Shown piece by piece: positions 45,357 through 53,886 of a DNA stretch of 64,000 nucleotides. Both the position numbers and the translations under genes were made by a program. The first letter of the stretch is position 1; every line of letters starts with the position of its first letter. Source of the stretch: JBKBKC01 sp046294265. GTDB taxonomy: Bacteria > Pseudomonadota > Alphaproteobacteria > Rhodobacterales > Rhodobacteraceae. The DNA lies in contig JBKBKC010000008.1 in assembly GCA_046294265.1 (NCBI GenBank), positions 1 to 64,000 of the forward strand, given 5' to 3'. Under the pieces are notes generated by a model that did no database searches, was not told the origin of the DNA, and was given only the letters and a program-made list of their open reading frames with translations.

Positions 45357-46168
45357 CACAGGCCCCCCTGTGCGGTCAGGGGGGCGGCCAGGATCGCGCG
45401 GGTCGCGGCCTCGACATCCGGCTGGCGCATCAGCGCCTCGCCGATCAGGAAGCAGCGTGCGCCATATTGGGCCACATCGGCAAGGTCGGCGGGGGTGAAG
45501 AGGCCGGATTCGGAAACGATCAGCCGGTCCTCGGGCACCCGGCGCGCAAGGTCGCGCGTTACGGCCAAATCCACCTCGAACGTGTGCAGGTTGCGGTTGT
45601 TGATGCCGATGAGGCCGGATTTCAGCATCTGCGCGCGGTCAAGCTCGGCGCGGTCATGCACCTCGACCAGCACATCCATGCCGTGGGCCGTGGCTGCCGC
45701 CTCCAGTTCGGACGCCTGGGCATCCGAGACCATGGCCATGATGATCAGGATGCAATCGGCATGGAGCGCGCGGGCCTCGACCACCTGATAGGGGTCATGG
45801 AGGAAATCCTTGCGCAGGCAGGGCAGTTTCGTGGCGCGGTGCGCCTCGGTCAGAAAGGCATCCTCGCCCTGAAAGCTGGGGGTGTCGGTGAGGACCGACA
45901 GGCATGTGGCCCCGCCCGCCTCATAGTCCGCGGCCAACGCGGGCGGGTCGAAATCGGCGCGGATCAGGCCCTTCGAGGGGCTGGCTTTCTTGATTTCGGC
46001 GATCAGGCCATAGCCGGTGGCGGCGGCGCGGCGCAGGGCGGCCTCGAACCCACGGGGGGGCGGGGCGAGGGCTGCGGCCTCTTCGACCTCGGACAGGGGG
46101 CGGGCGGCCTTTCGCGTGGCCACCTCTTCCAGCTTGTAGGCGTGGATGGTGTCGAGGATGGTGGTCAT
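45356..46168 (-). CDS. trpC: Indole-3-glycerol phosphate synthase
   Basis: Fourth step of tryptophan synthesis. 270 aa TIM barrel with IAEIKKASPSKGLI, the LRKDFLHDPYQV lysine block and GINNRNLHTFEVD. Single function; the isomerase TrpF is not fused. AAGGAGA precedes the start. It is separated from trpD by udg. Confidence 0.94.
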   Translation of the reverse strand: MTTILDTIHAYKLEEVATRKAARPLSEVEEAAALAPPPRGFEAALRRAAATGYGLIAEIKKASPSKGLIRADFDPPALAADYEAGGATCLSVLTDTPSFQGEDAFLTEAHRATKLPCLRKDFLHDPYQVVEARALHADCILIIMAMVSDAQASELEAAATAHGMDVLVEVHDRAELDRAQMLKSGLIGINNRNLHTFEVDLAVTRDLARRVPEDRLIVSESGLFTPADLADVAQYGARCFLIGEALMRQPDVEAATRAILAAPLTAQGGL

Positions 46169-46221
46169 GGCGGCTCTCCTTGGCCCTCATGACTAGCGCG
46201 CGGGGGGCGCGAGGGGAAGGG

Positions 46222-46863
46222 TCAGCGGGCCCAGTCGATGGGCGCCTCGCCGCGCGCGGCCAGCCAGCGGTTGACGGCGGAGAAGGGGCGCGAGCCGAGG
46301 AAGCCGCGATAGGCGGACAGCGGCGAGGGGTGGGCGCTTGGCAGGACCAGATGGCGGGCGGGGTCGGGCCGGGCCAGCGCCTGCGCCCTGTCGCCCCAGA
46401 GGAGCCAGGCGAGGGGTCGGGCGTCGGCGGTGCGCGCCAGCACCTGCGCCACCAGCGGCGCCCAGCCGAGGCGCATGTGCCCGCCCGCCTGACCGACGGG
46501 CACCGTCAGCGCGGTGTTCAGAAGCAGCACACCCTGCTCTGCCCATCCGGTTAGGTCGCCGTCTGGGCGGTCGATCCCCAGGTCATCGTGCAATTCCCGC
46601 AAGATGTTGCGCAGCGAGTCGCGGGGCGGGGTGCCGGGCGGAAAGGCGAAGGCAAGACCGGTGGCGCGGCCGGGGGTGGGGTAGGGGTCTTGCCCCAGGA
46701 TCACCACGCGAAGGGCCTCGGGCGGGGTCAGGGCCAAGGCGCGAAAGATGGCGTCCGGGGCCGGCTGCCAGGGCGGCAAGGCGGCGAGCCGATCCCACAG
46801 CGCAGGCCAGTCGCGGCGAAAGAACGGAAGGTCGGCCCAGCCTTCGGGCGGCGCGGGCCTCAT
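46222..46863 (-). CDS. udg: Uracil-DNA glycosylase, family 1
   Basis: Removes uracil from DNA. 213 aa with the water-activating GQDPYP (Asp59), NTALTV and the HPSPLSA loop (catalytic His). The start overlaps the trpD stop (ATGA), so it is translated from the trp message although unrelated to tryptophan synthesis. A long in-frame extension to 47679 is antisense-like overlap with trpD and not used. Confidence 0.92.
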   Translation of the reverse strand: MRPAPPEGWADLPFFRRDWPALWDRLAALPPWQPAPDAIFRALALTPPEALRVVILGQDPYPTPGRATGLAFAFPPGTPPRDSLRNILRELHDDLGIDRPDGDLTGWAEQGVLLLNTALTVPVGQAGGHMRLGWAPLVAQVLARTADARPLAWLLWGDRAQALARPDPARHLVLPSAHPSPLSAYRGFLGSRPFSAVNRWLAARGEAPIDWAR

Positions 46864-47873
46864 GGCCCCGCGGTGATGCGCGCCAGCGCCGCAAGCCGCG
46901 CCTTGGCGGCCCCGCTGTCGATGGACGTGGCGGCCCGCGCCACACCTTCGGGCAGGTCGCCCGCCAGCCCGGCCACCACCAGTGCCGCCGCCGCGTTCAA
47001 GAGGACCGCATCGCGGTAGGCCCCCGGTGCCCCGTCCAAGAGCGCGCGCAGAGCGGCGGCATTCTCGGCGGGCGTGCCGCCCAGGATCGCCTCGAACGGA
47101 TGCACGGGCAGGCCCGCCGCCTCGGGGTGCAGGGTGAAGTCGCGCACCAGGCCACGCTCGAGCGCCGCCACCCAGGTTTCGCCCGCGATCGAGATTTCGT
47201 CCGTGCCATCCGCGCCATGCACGATCCAGGCCACCTCGGACCCCAGAAGCGCCAGCACCTCGGCCATCGGGCGGATCAGCGCGCGGGAATAGGCGCCCGA
47301 CAGCTGGCGCTTCACCCCCGCCGGATTCGTCAGCGGCCCCAGCGCGTTGAACAGCGTCCGCGTGCCCAGCTCCATCCGCACCGGTGCCACATGGCGCGTC
47401 GCGGGATGGTGCATGGGGGCCATCATGAAGCCGATCCCTGCCTCGGCCAGGCACCGCTCCACCACCTCCGGCCCGACCATCACGTTCAGCCCCAGTTCGC
47501 TCAGCGCATCCGCGGCACCGGACTTGGACGACAGGTTCCGGTTGCCGTGCTTGGCCACCACCACCCCCGCCCCCGCCACCACCAGTGCGGCGGCGGTCGA
47601 GATGTTGAGCGTGCCCTTGCCGTCGCCCCCGGTGCCTACGATGTCCATCGCCCCCGGGGGGGCCTTCACCGCCACGCATTTCGCGCGCATGACCGAGGCG
47701 GCCGCAGCGATCTCGTCCACCGTCTCGCCCCGCGTGCGCAGCGCCATCAGGAACCCGCCGATCTGCGCGGGCGTCGCCTCGCCCGCGAACAGCGCGCCAA
47801 AGGCCGCCTCGGCCTCGGCCCGTGTCAGGGGGCGGTCGGCGGCGAGGGCAATCAGCGGTTTCAGCCCGCTCAT
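46860..47873 (-). CDS. trpD: Anthranilate phosphoribosyltransferase
   Basis: Second step of tryptophan synthesis: joins anthranilate and PRPP. 337 aa with the PRPP-binding GTGGDGKGTLNIST and the KHGNRNLSSKSGAADALSELG block. Start overlaps the trpG stop, and its own stop overlaps the udg start. Confidence 0.95.
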   Translation of the reverse strand: MSGLKPLIALAADRPLTRAEAEAAFGALFAGEATPAQIGGFLMALRTRGETVDEIAAAASVMRAKCVAVKAPPGAMDIVGTGGDGKGTLNISTAAALVVAGAGVVVAKHGNRNLSSKSGAADALSELGLNVMVGPEVVERCLAEAGIGFMMAPMHHPATRHVAPVRMELGTRTLFNALGPLTNPAGVKRQLSGAYSRALIRPMAEVLALLGSEVAWIVHGADGTDEISIAGETWVAALERGLVRDFTLHPEAAGLPVHPFEAILGGTPAENAAALRALLDGAPGAYRDAVLLNAAAALVVAGLAGDLPEGVARAATSIDSGAAKARLAALARITAGP

Positions 47874-48451
47874 GCCACCACCTGTGCCAACGTCAGAAAG
47901 TTGCGCAACAGCGCGTGGCCGTGTTCGGAGGCGATGGATTCGGGGTGGAACTGCACCCCCTCGACGGGCAGGTTGCGGTGGCGCAGGCCCATGATCGTGC
48001 CGTCCGCCAGCCAGGCGGTGACCTCCAGCGCGGCGGGCAGGCTTTGGCGCTCCACCACCAGCGAATGATAGCGCGTCGCCTGAAAGGGCGAGGGCAGGCC
48101 CGCGAACACGCCTGCTCCCGCGTGGTGCATCGTGCCCATCTTGCCGTGCACGATCTCATGGCAGCGCACCACGCGCCCGCCAAAGGCCTGGCCGATGGTC
48201 TGGTGCCCCAGGCAGACGCCCAAGAGAGGGATGCGCGCGTCGGCTGCGGCAAGGGTCAGCGGCAGGCAGATGCCTGCCTGATCCGGGTCGCAGGGGCCGG
48301 GGGACAGCACGATGGCCGAGGGCCGCAACGCCATCGCGGCCTGCACGTCCAGCGCATCGTTGCGCACCACCCGCACATCGGCCCCGAGTTCGCCCAGATA
48401 ATGGACGAGGTTCCAGGTAAAGCTGTCGTAGTTGTCGATCAGAAGCAACAT
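47870..48451 (-). CDS. trpG: Anthranilate synthase glutaminase component
   Basis: Supplies ammonia to TrpE. 193 aa class I amidotransferase: NYDSFTWNLVHYLGE at the start, nucleophile GVCLGHQ and the FHPESI triad block. The start at 48451 has AGGA 8 nt upstream; nine further codons to 48478 are unlikely. First gene of the overlapping trpG-trpD-udg-trpC-moaC-moeA unit. No trpE and no leader peptide with tandem Trp codons is visible upstream. Confidence 0.94.
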   Translation of the reverse strand: MLLLIDNYDSFTWNLVHYLGELGADVRVVRNDALDVQAAMALRPSAIVLSPGPCDPDQAGICLPLTLAAADARIPLLGVCLGHQTIGQAFGGRVVRCHEIVHGKMGTMHHAGAGVFAGLPSPFQATRYHSLVVERQSLPAALEVTAWLADGTIMGLRHRNLPVEGVQFHPESIASEHGHALLRNFLTLAQVVA

Positions 48452-48584
48452 ATTGCGGGGTCCTGCCCAGTCGTGCACAAGAGGGGGTGAACCGCGCCCC
48501 TCGTTTGGCTATACATGGTCAGAGGTGCCGCGGGGCGTCAAGGCTGCTGCATCCGGGTGCGGGGTTCTGTAGGGGAGCGGTCCG

Positions 48585-50513
48585 GTGATCAGGGGAATTG
48601 CAGGCGGGTTTCTGTCCGGCGCGGTGGTTGCGGGGATCGGCTTGGCGGTCCTGTCGCAGATCGCTCCGCCGCCCGTGCCCTTCGCACCGGAGGCTCAATC
48701 GGGGCCCGCCGTGGCGATGGTGCCCCTGCCGGGCGCGTCGGTCCCGGCCGGGGTGCCGGAACCCGCGCCATCCGTCGAAAGCGCGTCCATGGAGGACGCC
48801 GCATCAGCCCCCGCATCAGCCCCCGCATCAGCCCCCGCGTCAACCCCCGCGTCTGGCGCCGACACGGCGCCGGTCGTGGATGCGGCGGCTGCTCCCGCCC
48901 CTGCAACGCTCGCGGATCCCGCACCGCTCCCCCCCGCAGCGCCGGTGGCGCGGGCTGAACCGGACGCCGCTCCGGCCACCATCGTGCCACCGGTCGCCCC
49001 ACCGGGTGCCGCCGCAGCACCCATGGCAGAGGCCCCACCGCCCCCCGCGCTGATGCCCCCCGCCGATGCGCCCGCGAACCTCACCCTGCCCACGTCGCCC
49101 GCCGTGCCCGCGCCGACTGTGGTGGCCGAAGCGGCGCCCCTGGCGCCGGTGGTGCAGGCAGCGCCGGCCGTATCGCCGGGCGAACCCAAGGCACCGGATG
49201 TCCTGCCCCCTGCGACGGCACGCGGGGCAGCGCCGGATGTCTCACCTGCCTCGCCGGCCCCGATGCCGCCCCCCGCGCCGCTGTCGGCGGGGGTGCAGCC
49301 AGCGCCTGCGCAGCCGGAGCGCCCCGGAACCGAAGGTCTGAACGCGGCCCCGCCCGCAGGTCCCGCACCCATCGTGCTGGCCGAGGCGCCCGAGGCCGCG
49401 GACAACGCCACAGGTGGCGGGAACGCAGCAGGGCAGACCGATATCCCCGCCGCGCCGCCGTCGCTGCCCGTCTCGGCGGTTTCGGACGTGTCGGATGCGC
49501 CGCCATCGCCGCCCGCGCCACAGCCACCAAACGCCCCTCGGGACCTTGCCCCAACGCCGGGGACGCCTCCCCCGGCAGCGCAGGCGGAAATGCGCGTGAC
49601 CCCCCCGGCCGACACTCCCATCCAACCCGATCCGGCCGACTTGCAGCCGCCCGAAATCGTCATCGCGGAGGCGCCGCCGCCCGCGCCCATCCTGAGCCGG
49701 CCCGCACCGCTGGCCCCCGCCCCGGGGCTCGAGCGGGCGACAGGCGTGACCGTGGGACGGCTTCCGCGGGTTGGAGCGCCCCCTCCGGAGGCCACCGCGG
49801 TGGCCGCCCCTGATGCCACCGCGAGCGGGGACGACCCGGACGCCCCGCCCCTGCGCCGCTTTGCCCGGTCCTTTGACAACCCGGCCGGGAAACCGCTGCT
49901 GGCCGTCGTGCTGATCGATAACGGCGAGCCGACGCTGGACCGCAACGCCCTGGCCGCGCTGCCCTTTCCGGTGACCTTCGCGCTCGACCCGATGATGCCG
50001 GGGGCGGACCTTGCGGCCTCGATCTACCGCGACGGCGGGCAGGAGGTGGCGATCCTCGCCCGCGGCGTGCCGCGTGGCGCGCAGGCCAGCGATGTCGAGG
50101 TGATGTTCGAGGCGCTGGCGCGGGCCCTGCCCGAGGCGGTGGCGGTGATGGATGACGAGGGCGCGGGGTTTCAGGACAACCGCGTGCTGTCCGGGCAGGT
50201 GGTGCCGGTGGTCCGGTCGCAGGGGCGGGGCCTTCTGTCCTGGGACCGGGGGCTGAATGCGGCGGCGCAGGTGGCGCGGCGCGAGGGGCTGGCGGCGGCT
50301 ACGATCCTGCGGCGCATCGACGCCGAAGGGGCCTCGGCCCCCACGATGCGGCGCTATCTGGACCGCGCGGCCTTCAAGGCGGTGCAGGACGGGCGGGTGG
50401 TGGTGGCGGGCACCACCGAGGCCGACACGGTGGCGGTGCTGCTGGAATGGCTGGTCGAGGGGCGCGCTTCCAGCGTGGCCATCGCGCCCGTCTCGGCGGT
50501 GGTAAGGCCCTAG
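48585..50513 (+). CDS. Divergent polysaccharide deacetylase family protein
   Basis: 642 aa. N-terminal membrane anchor/signal segment (about 5-27), then about 400 residues of Ala/Pro-rich low-complexity sequence, then a C-terminal domain (about 440-640) of the divergent polysaccharide deacetylase type: LLAVVLIDNGEP, FPVTFALDP, and VAVMDDEGAGFQDNRVL. The start is GTG. It should span the periplasm with the domain near the wall. Catalytic activity is not certain in this family. It is divergent from trpG. Confidence 0.8.
   Translation: MIRGIAGGFLSGAVVAGIGLAVLSQIAPPPVPFAPEAQSGPAVAMVPLPGASVPAGVPEPAPSVESASMEDAASAPASAPASAPASTPASGADTAPVVDAAAAPAPATLADPAPLPPAAPVARAEPDAAPATIVPPVAPPGAAAAPMAEAPPPPALMPPADAPANLTLPTSPAVPAPTVVAEAAPLAPVVQAAPAVSPGEPKAPDVLPPATARGAAPDVSPASPAPMPPPAPLSAGVQPAPAQPERPGTEGLNAAPPAGPAPIVLAEAPEAADNATGGGNAAGQTDIPAAPPSLPVSAVSDVSDAPPSPPAPQPPNAPRDLAPTPGTPPPAAQAEMRVTPPADTPIQPDPADLQPPEIVIAEAPPPAPILSRPAPLAPAPGLERATGVTVGRLPRVGAPPPEATAVAAPDATASGDDPDAPPLRRFARSFDNPAGKPLLAVVLIDNGEPTLDRNALAALPFPVTFALDPMMPGADLAASIYRDGGQEVAILARGVPRGAQASDVEVMFEALARALPEAVAVMDDEGAGFQDNRVLSGQVVPVVRSQGRGLLSWDRGLNAAAQVARREGLAAATILRRIDAEGASAPTMRRYLDRAAFKAVQDGRVVVAGTTEADTVAVLLEWLVEGRASSVAIAPVSAVVRP
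48799..48846 (+). repeat. Four 12-bp tandem repeats inside the deacetylase gene
   Basis: Three exact copies of GCATCAGCCCCC (48799-48810, 48811-48822, 48823-48834) and a fourth with two changes (48835-48846). They encode Ala-Ser-Ala-Pro units in the linker, in frame, so copy number can vary without loss of the gene. Confidence 0.9.
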
Positions 50514-50514
50514 G

Positions 50515-51699
50515 TCAGGCGCGGAACTCCCCGAGGCGGCGGAACATCTCTGCGATCCCGGCGGTATCGGCATTGGCGAAGGCGATGCGCAACTGGCGCG
50601 CGCCCTCGGGGTGGCTGTCGGGCTGGAACATCGTGCCGGGCAGCATCAGGATCCCCGCCTCGGACACCAGACGCTTGCACAGGGTCACGCTGTCGATCGG
50701 GAAGGGATGCTCGGCATAGCCGAAATAGGCGCCGCAGCCGAGGAGCGTCCACCCATCCAGCCCCTTGAACCCGGTTTCCATGGCGGCGCGGCGTGACAGG
50801 ATTTCATCCCGTTCCGCCGCCACCCACTGGCGCAGATGCCGCATGCCCCAGAGCGCGCCGATCTGGCCCAGCTGGCTGGGGCAGATGGCGACCGTGTCGA
50901 GAAACTTCTCGATCTCGGCAAGGCGGTCCACGCTGGCCACCACCGCGCCCACGCGGTGGCCGGTCAGGCGGTATGCCTTTGAAAAGCTGTAGAGATGGAC
51001 AAAGGTATCGGGCCAGTCGGGATCGGCGAAAATGTCATGCGGCCGCCCCGAGCGGCTGTCGAAATCGCGGTAGGTCTCATCCAGGATCAGCGCGAGGCCA
51101 CGGGCACGGGCAAGGTCGCGGAAGGCCGCAATCAGGCCTGCGGGGTATTCGGCGCCGCCGGGATTGTTGGGCGATACCAGAACGATGGCGCGGGTTCTTG
51201 AGGTGATCAGGGCGGCCGCGCGGCCGGGGTCGGGCAAAAGGCCCGTCCCGGCGGGCAGTGGCACGGCGCCAACGCCCTGCATGTCGAGCCACATCTTGTG
51301 GTTGAAATACCACGGGGTGGGCAGGATCACCTCATCCCCCGCGCCCGCAAGGGTGGACATGACGGCGGTAAAGGCCTGGTTGCAGCCCTGGGTGATGCCG
51401 ACCTGGGCAGGGCCGATGGTGCCGCCATAGGCCGCCGACCAGTCAGCGGCGATCTGTTCGCGCAGCGCGGGCAGGCCCAGGACGGGGCCGTAGAGATGCG
51501 CGGCGAGATCGTTCAGGGCCGCCTCGGCGAGCGCCTGGCGCAGGCCGAGGGGGGGGCTTTCCACCGGGGCCGCCTGGCTGACGTTGATCAGGGGGCGATC
51601 GTGCGGGAAGGTCACGCCCTCCAGCCAGCGGCGCGCCTCCATCACCGGGGGGGCGAAGGTGGCAGCCATGGCGGGATTGAGGGGGTGAAGGCCGGTCAT
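50515..51699 (-). CDS. Class I/II pyridoxal-phosphate aminotransferase
   Basis: 394 aa fold type I aminotransferase. It has the LYGPVLGLPALREQIAADW start of the cofactor domain, NNPGG, and the Schiff-base lysine in YSFSKAYRLTGHRVG (Lys241). The ATG at 51699 is used; 51669 is an alternative, and neither has a strong ribosome-binding site. Converges on the deacetylase gene with 1 bp between. Amino donor and acceptor cannot be told; it resembles aspartate/aromatic-type enzymes. Confidence 0.82.
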   Translation of the reverse strand: MTGLHPLNPAMAATFAPPVMEARRWLEGVTFPHDRPLINVSQAAPVESPPLGLRQALAEAALNDLAAHLYGPVLGLPALREQIAADWSAAYGGTIGPAQVGITQGCNQAFTAVMSTLAGAGDEVILPTPWYFNHKMWLDMQGVGAVPLPAGTGLLPDPGRAAALITSRTRAIVLVSPNNPGGAEYPAGLIAAFRDLARARGLALILDETYRDFDSRSGRPHDIFADPDWPDTFVHLYSFSKAYRLTGHRVGAVVASVDRLAEIEKFLDTVAICPSQLGQIGALWGMRHLRQWVAAERDEILSRRAAMETGFKGLDGWTLLGCGAYFGYAEHPFPIDSVTLCKRLVSEAGILMLPGTMFQPDSHPEGARQLRIAFANADTAGIAEMFRRLGEFRA

Positions 51700-51746
51700 G
51701 GCGTCTGGACTGCGTCCCGTTTCCGTCTGGTTTGCGTCTGGCATCC

Positions 51747-51766
51747 GTCCCGACACGTGTCGGGAC
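51747..51766. repeat. Perfect 20-bp palindrome between gpt and aminotransferase
   Basis: GTCCCGACAC followed directly by GTGTCGGGAC. It lies 18 bp after the gpt stop (51785) in the leftward direction and 48 bp before the aminotransferase start. It could form a GC-rich hairpin or be a dimeric regulator site; there is no T tract. Confidence 0.6.
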
Positions 51767-51784
51767 AGCCGGGTTCCCGCCACG

Positions 51785-52291
51785 TCAGTCATTGCCGCGG
51801 ATCGGCTGGACATATTGCAGGGCCATGTCCCAGGGAAAGAAAATCCAGGTGTCCTGGCTGACCTCGGTGATGAAGGTATCGACCATCGGGCGGCCCGAGG
51901 GTTTGGCATAGACGGTGGCGAAATGCGCGGCGGGGTAGAGGTGGCGCACGAGTTCCAGCGTCTTGCCGGTATCCACGAGGTCATCGACGATGAGAATGCC
52001 CGTGCCATCGCCCATCAGCCCGTCCTGGGGTGCCTTGGTGACGGTGGGTTCGGTTTGCGCCTGATGGTTGTAGGATTTGACGCTGATCGTATCGACCACG
52101 CGGATGTCGAGCTCGCGGCTGACGATCATGGCGGGCACGAGGCCGCCGCGGGTGATGCCGACGACTGCCTTCCAGGCCCCATCCTCGCCCGGGCCGCGGC
52201 CCTGCAGGCGCCAGGCCAGGGCGCGGGCGTCGCGGTGGATCTGGTCCCAGCTGACGTGGAAACCGCGTTCATGGGGCAGGCGGTCGTTCAT
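51785..52291 (-). CDS. gpt: Xanthine-guanine phosphoribosyltransferase
   Basis: Salvages guanine and xanthine with PRPP. 168 aa, type I phosphoribosyltransferase fold with the PRPP motif ILIVDDLVDTGKTLE and GITRGGLVPA. A C-terminal WIFFPWD block is typical of XGPRT. Lies between the terminator-like repeat copy C and the aminotransferase gene. Confidence 0.92.
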   Translation of the reverse strand: MNDRLPHERGFHVSWDQIHRDARALAWRLQGRGPGEDGAWKAVVGITRGGLVPAMIVSRELDIRVVDTISVKSYNHQAQTEPTVTKAPQDGLMGDGTGILIVDDLVDTGKTLELVRHLYPAAHFATVYAKPSGRPMVDTFITEVSQDTWIFFPWDMALQYVQPIRGND

Positions 52292-52317
52292 GGGCAGGCT
52301 CCGGGTCTGGGGCGGGC

Positions 52318-52366
52318 GCGCCGGGGGCCAGCCCCCGGACCCCCGGGATATTTCAGGACGAAAGAA
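52318..52366. terminator. Terminator-like repeat, copy C (inverted)
   Basis: On the minus strand it reads TTTCGTCCTGAAATATCC, then CGGGGGTCCGGGGGCTGGCCCCCGG. Same design as copies A and B. It lies between the leftward LysE-type gene and gpt, so it could end the fabI-lysE transcript. Confidence 0.6.
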
Positions 52367-52372
52367 GCGGGG

Positions 52373-52987
52373 TCATGAGAAGGCAACCTTGACGCCCAGC
52401 GGCGCCAGAAGGCCGCCGAAGCTGCGGTCGATGACCGTTTTCAGGGCGATATAGGTGGCGCGCGACCGATCGAGCGAAAACACACGGGCAACCATGCTGT
52501 TCCACAGGGTTTCGGCGGCGAAGATGATCGCCAGAAGCGTCAGATAGACCCAAAGCGGTGTTTCGGGTGGCACGGTACCCAGAAAGATGGCCGAGAACAT
52601 GACCGCCGGTTTGGGGTTGGCAAGCTGGGTGAACAGGCCGCGCCGGAACGCAGCGGCCGGCGACCGGGGCAGGGCGCGCGCAGTCTCGATGACAAGCGGG
52701 ACGCGGGCATGGCGCCAGAGCTGCACCGCCATCCAGACGAGGTAGAGGCCGCCCGCGATCTTGAGCACCCACAGGAGCGCCGGGGCGGCGGCGAAAACGA
52801 TGTTCAGGCCGAACATCGCTGCGGCGGCCCAGACCACGGCGCCTGCGCCGATGCCCATGGCCAGCATCAGGCCGGTGCGGAACCCCTCGGTCAGGCCGGT
52901 GCGCGCTGACATCAGGACGGCGGGGCCGGGCGAGACGGCCGCGAACACCACGAGGGCGGTGAAGGCGAGAAAGGCGGCCGCGGTCAT
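52373..52987 (-). CDS. LysE/RhtB-family amino acid exporter
   Basis: 204 aa membrane protein with about six hydrophobic segments and the family's SPGPAVLMSARTGLTEGFRTG and NPKPAVMFSAIF motifs. The start overlaps the fabI stop (ATGA). Substrate unknown; homoserine/threonine or other small amino acids are typical. Confidence 0.87.
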   Translation of the reverse strand: MTAAAFLAFTALVVFAAVSPGPAVLMSARTGLTEGFRTGLMLAMGIGAGAVVWAAAAMFGLNIVFAAAPALLWVLKIAGGLYLVWMAVQLWRHARVPLVIETARALPRSPAAAFRRGLFTQLANPKPAVMFSAIFLGTVPPETPLWVYLTLLAIIFAAETLWNSMVARVFSLDRSRATYIALKTVIDRSFGGLLAPLGVKVAFS

Positions 52988-53805
52988 TCGCCGTTGCCCT
53001 TTTTCGTCGCGTCGATGTCGGGGGCGTCCACCGCCTTCATGCCGACGACGTGGTAGCCGGCATCGACGTGCAGGACCTCGCCGGTGGTGCCCGAACCGAG
53101 GTCGGAGAGCAGATAGAGCGCGGCCTTGCCCACCTCTTCCTGCGTCACGTTGCGGCGCAGGGGCGAGTTCAGTTCGTTCCATTTCATGATGTAGCGGAAG
53201 TCGCCGATGCCGGAGGCGGCCAGCGTCTTGATGGGGCCCGCGGAGATGGCGTTGACGCGGATGCCGTCTTTCCCGAGGTCTTCGGCGATATACTGGACGG
53301 AAGTTTCCAGCGCGGCCTTGGCGAGGCCCATCACGTTGTAATGCGGCATCACCTTTTCGGCGCCGTAATAGGTGAGGGTGAGAAGCGAGCCGCCATGCGG
53401 CATCATCGCCGCGGCGCGGCGGGCAACCGCGGTGAAGGAATAGACCGAGATGTTCATGGTCATCGCGAAATTCGCGGCCGAGGTATCGACGTAACGGCCG
53501 CGGAGTTCGGACTTGTCCGAAAAGCCGATGGCGTGGACGAGGAAATCGAGGGTGCCCCACTGGTCGCGCAGTTTATCGAACAGCGCATCCACCGACGCCT
53601 CATCCGCCACGTCGCATTCCGCCAGGAACGGGGTGCCAAGCGACGCGGCCAGCGGTTCGACGCGCTTTTTCAGCGCTTCGCCCTGATAGGAAAAGGCAAG
53701 TTCGGCCCCGTGTTCAGCGGCGATCCGGGCAATGCCCCAGGCGATGGACTTGTCGTTGGCCAGCCCCATGATGAGCCCGCGCTTTCCCGCCAGCAATCCC
53801 GCCAT
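52984..53805 (-). CDS. fabI: Enoyl-[acyl-carrier-protein] reductase (NADH)
   Basis: Last step of each fatty acid elongation cycle. 273 aa short-chain dehydrogenase-like protein with the FabI cofactor motif LIMGLANDKSIAWGIA and the Tyr-X6-Lys site in YNVMGLAK. Start at 53805 is favoured by GAGGGA upstream and by homologous N-termini (MxxLLxGKRG); an ATG at 53820 adds five residues. Confidence 0.94.
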   Translation of the reverse strand: MAGLLAGKRGLIMGLANDKSIAWGIARIAAEHGAELAFSYQGEALKKRVEPLAASLGTPFLAECDVADEASVDALFDKLRDQWGTLDFLVHAIGFSDKSELRGRYVDTSAANFAMTMNISVYSFTAVARRAAAMMPHGGSLLTLTYYGAEKVMPHYNVMGLAKAALETSVQYIAEDLGKDGIRVNAISAGPIKTLAASGIGDFRYIMKWNELNSPLRRNVTQEEVGKAALYLLSDLGSGTTGEVLHVDAGYHVVGMKAVDAPDIDATKKGNGE

Positions 53806-53886
53806 CTGCCGATCCCTCATGCCGTTCCGGTCTGACCGTCACCTGTAGGCGAAGGCGCGCGGCCGGGCAAGTGGGGCGCGCCGTCC

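Noticed and set aside
46338..48068. 576-codon plus-strand frame
   Set aside because: Antisense to udg, trpD and trpG.
48452..48584. trp leader/attenuator upstream of trpG
   Set aside because: No short frame with tandem Trp codons and no terminator pair was found.
48799..48846. CRISPR-like repeats
   Set aside because: Units are directly adjacent, 12 bp and in frame in a coding gene; no spacers. No CRISPR array was seen anywhere in the window.
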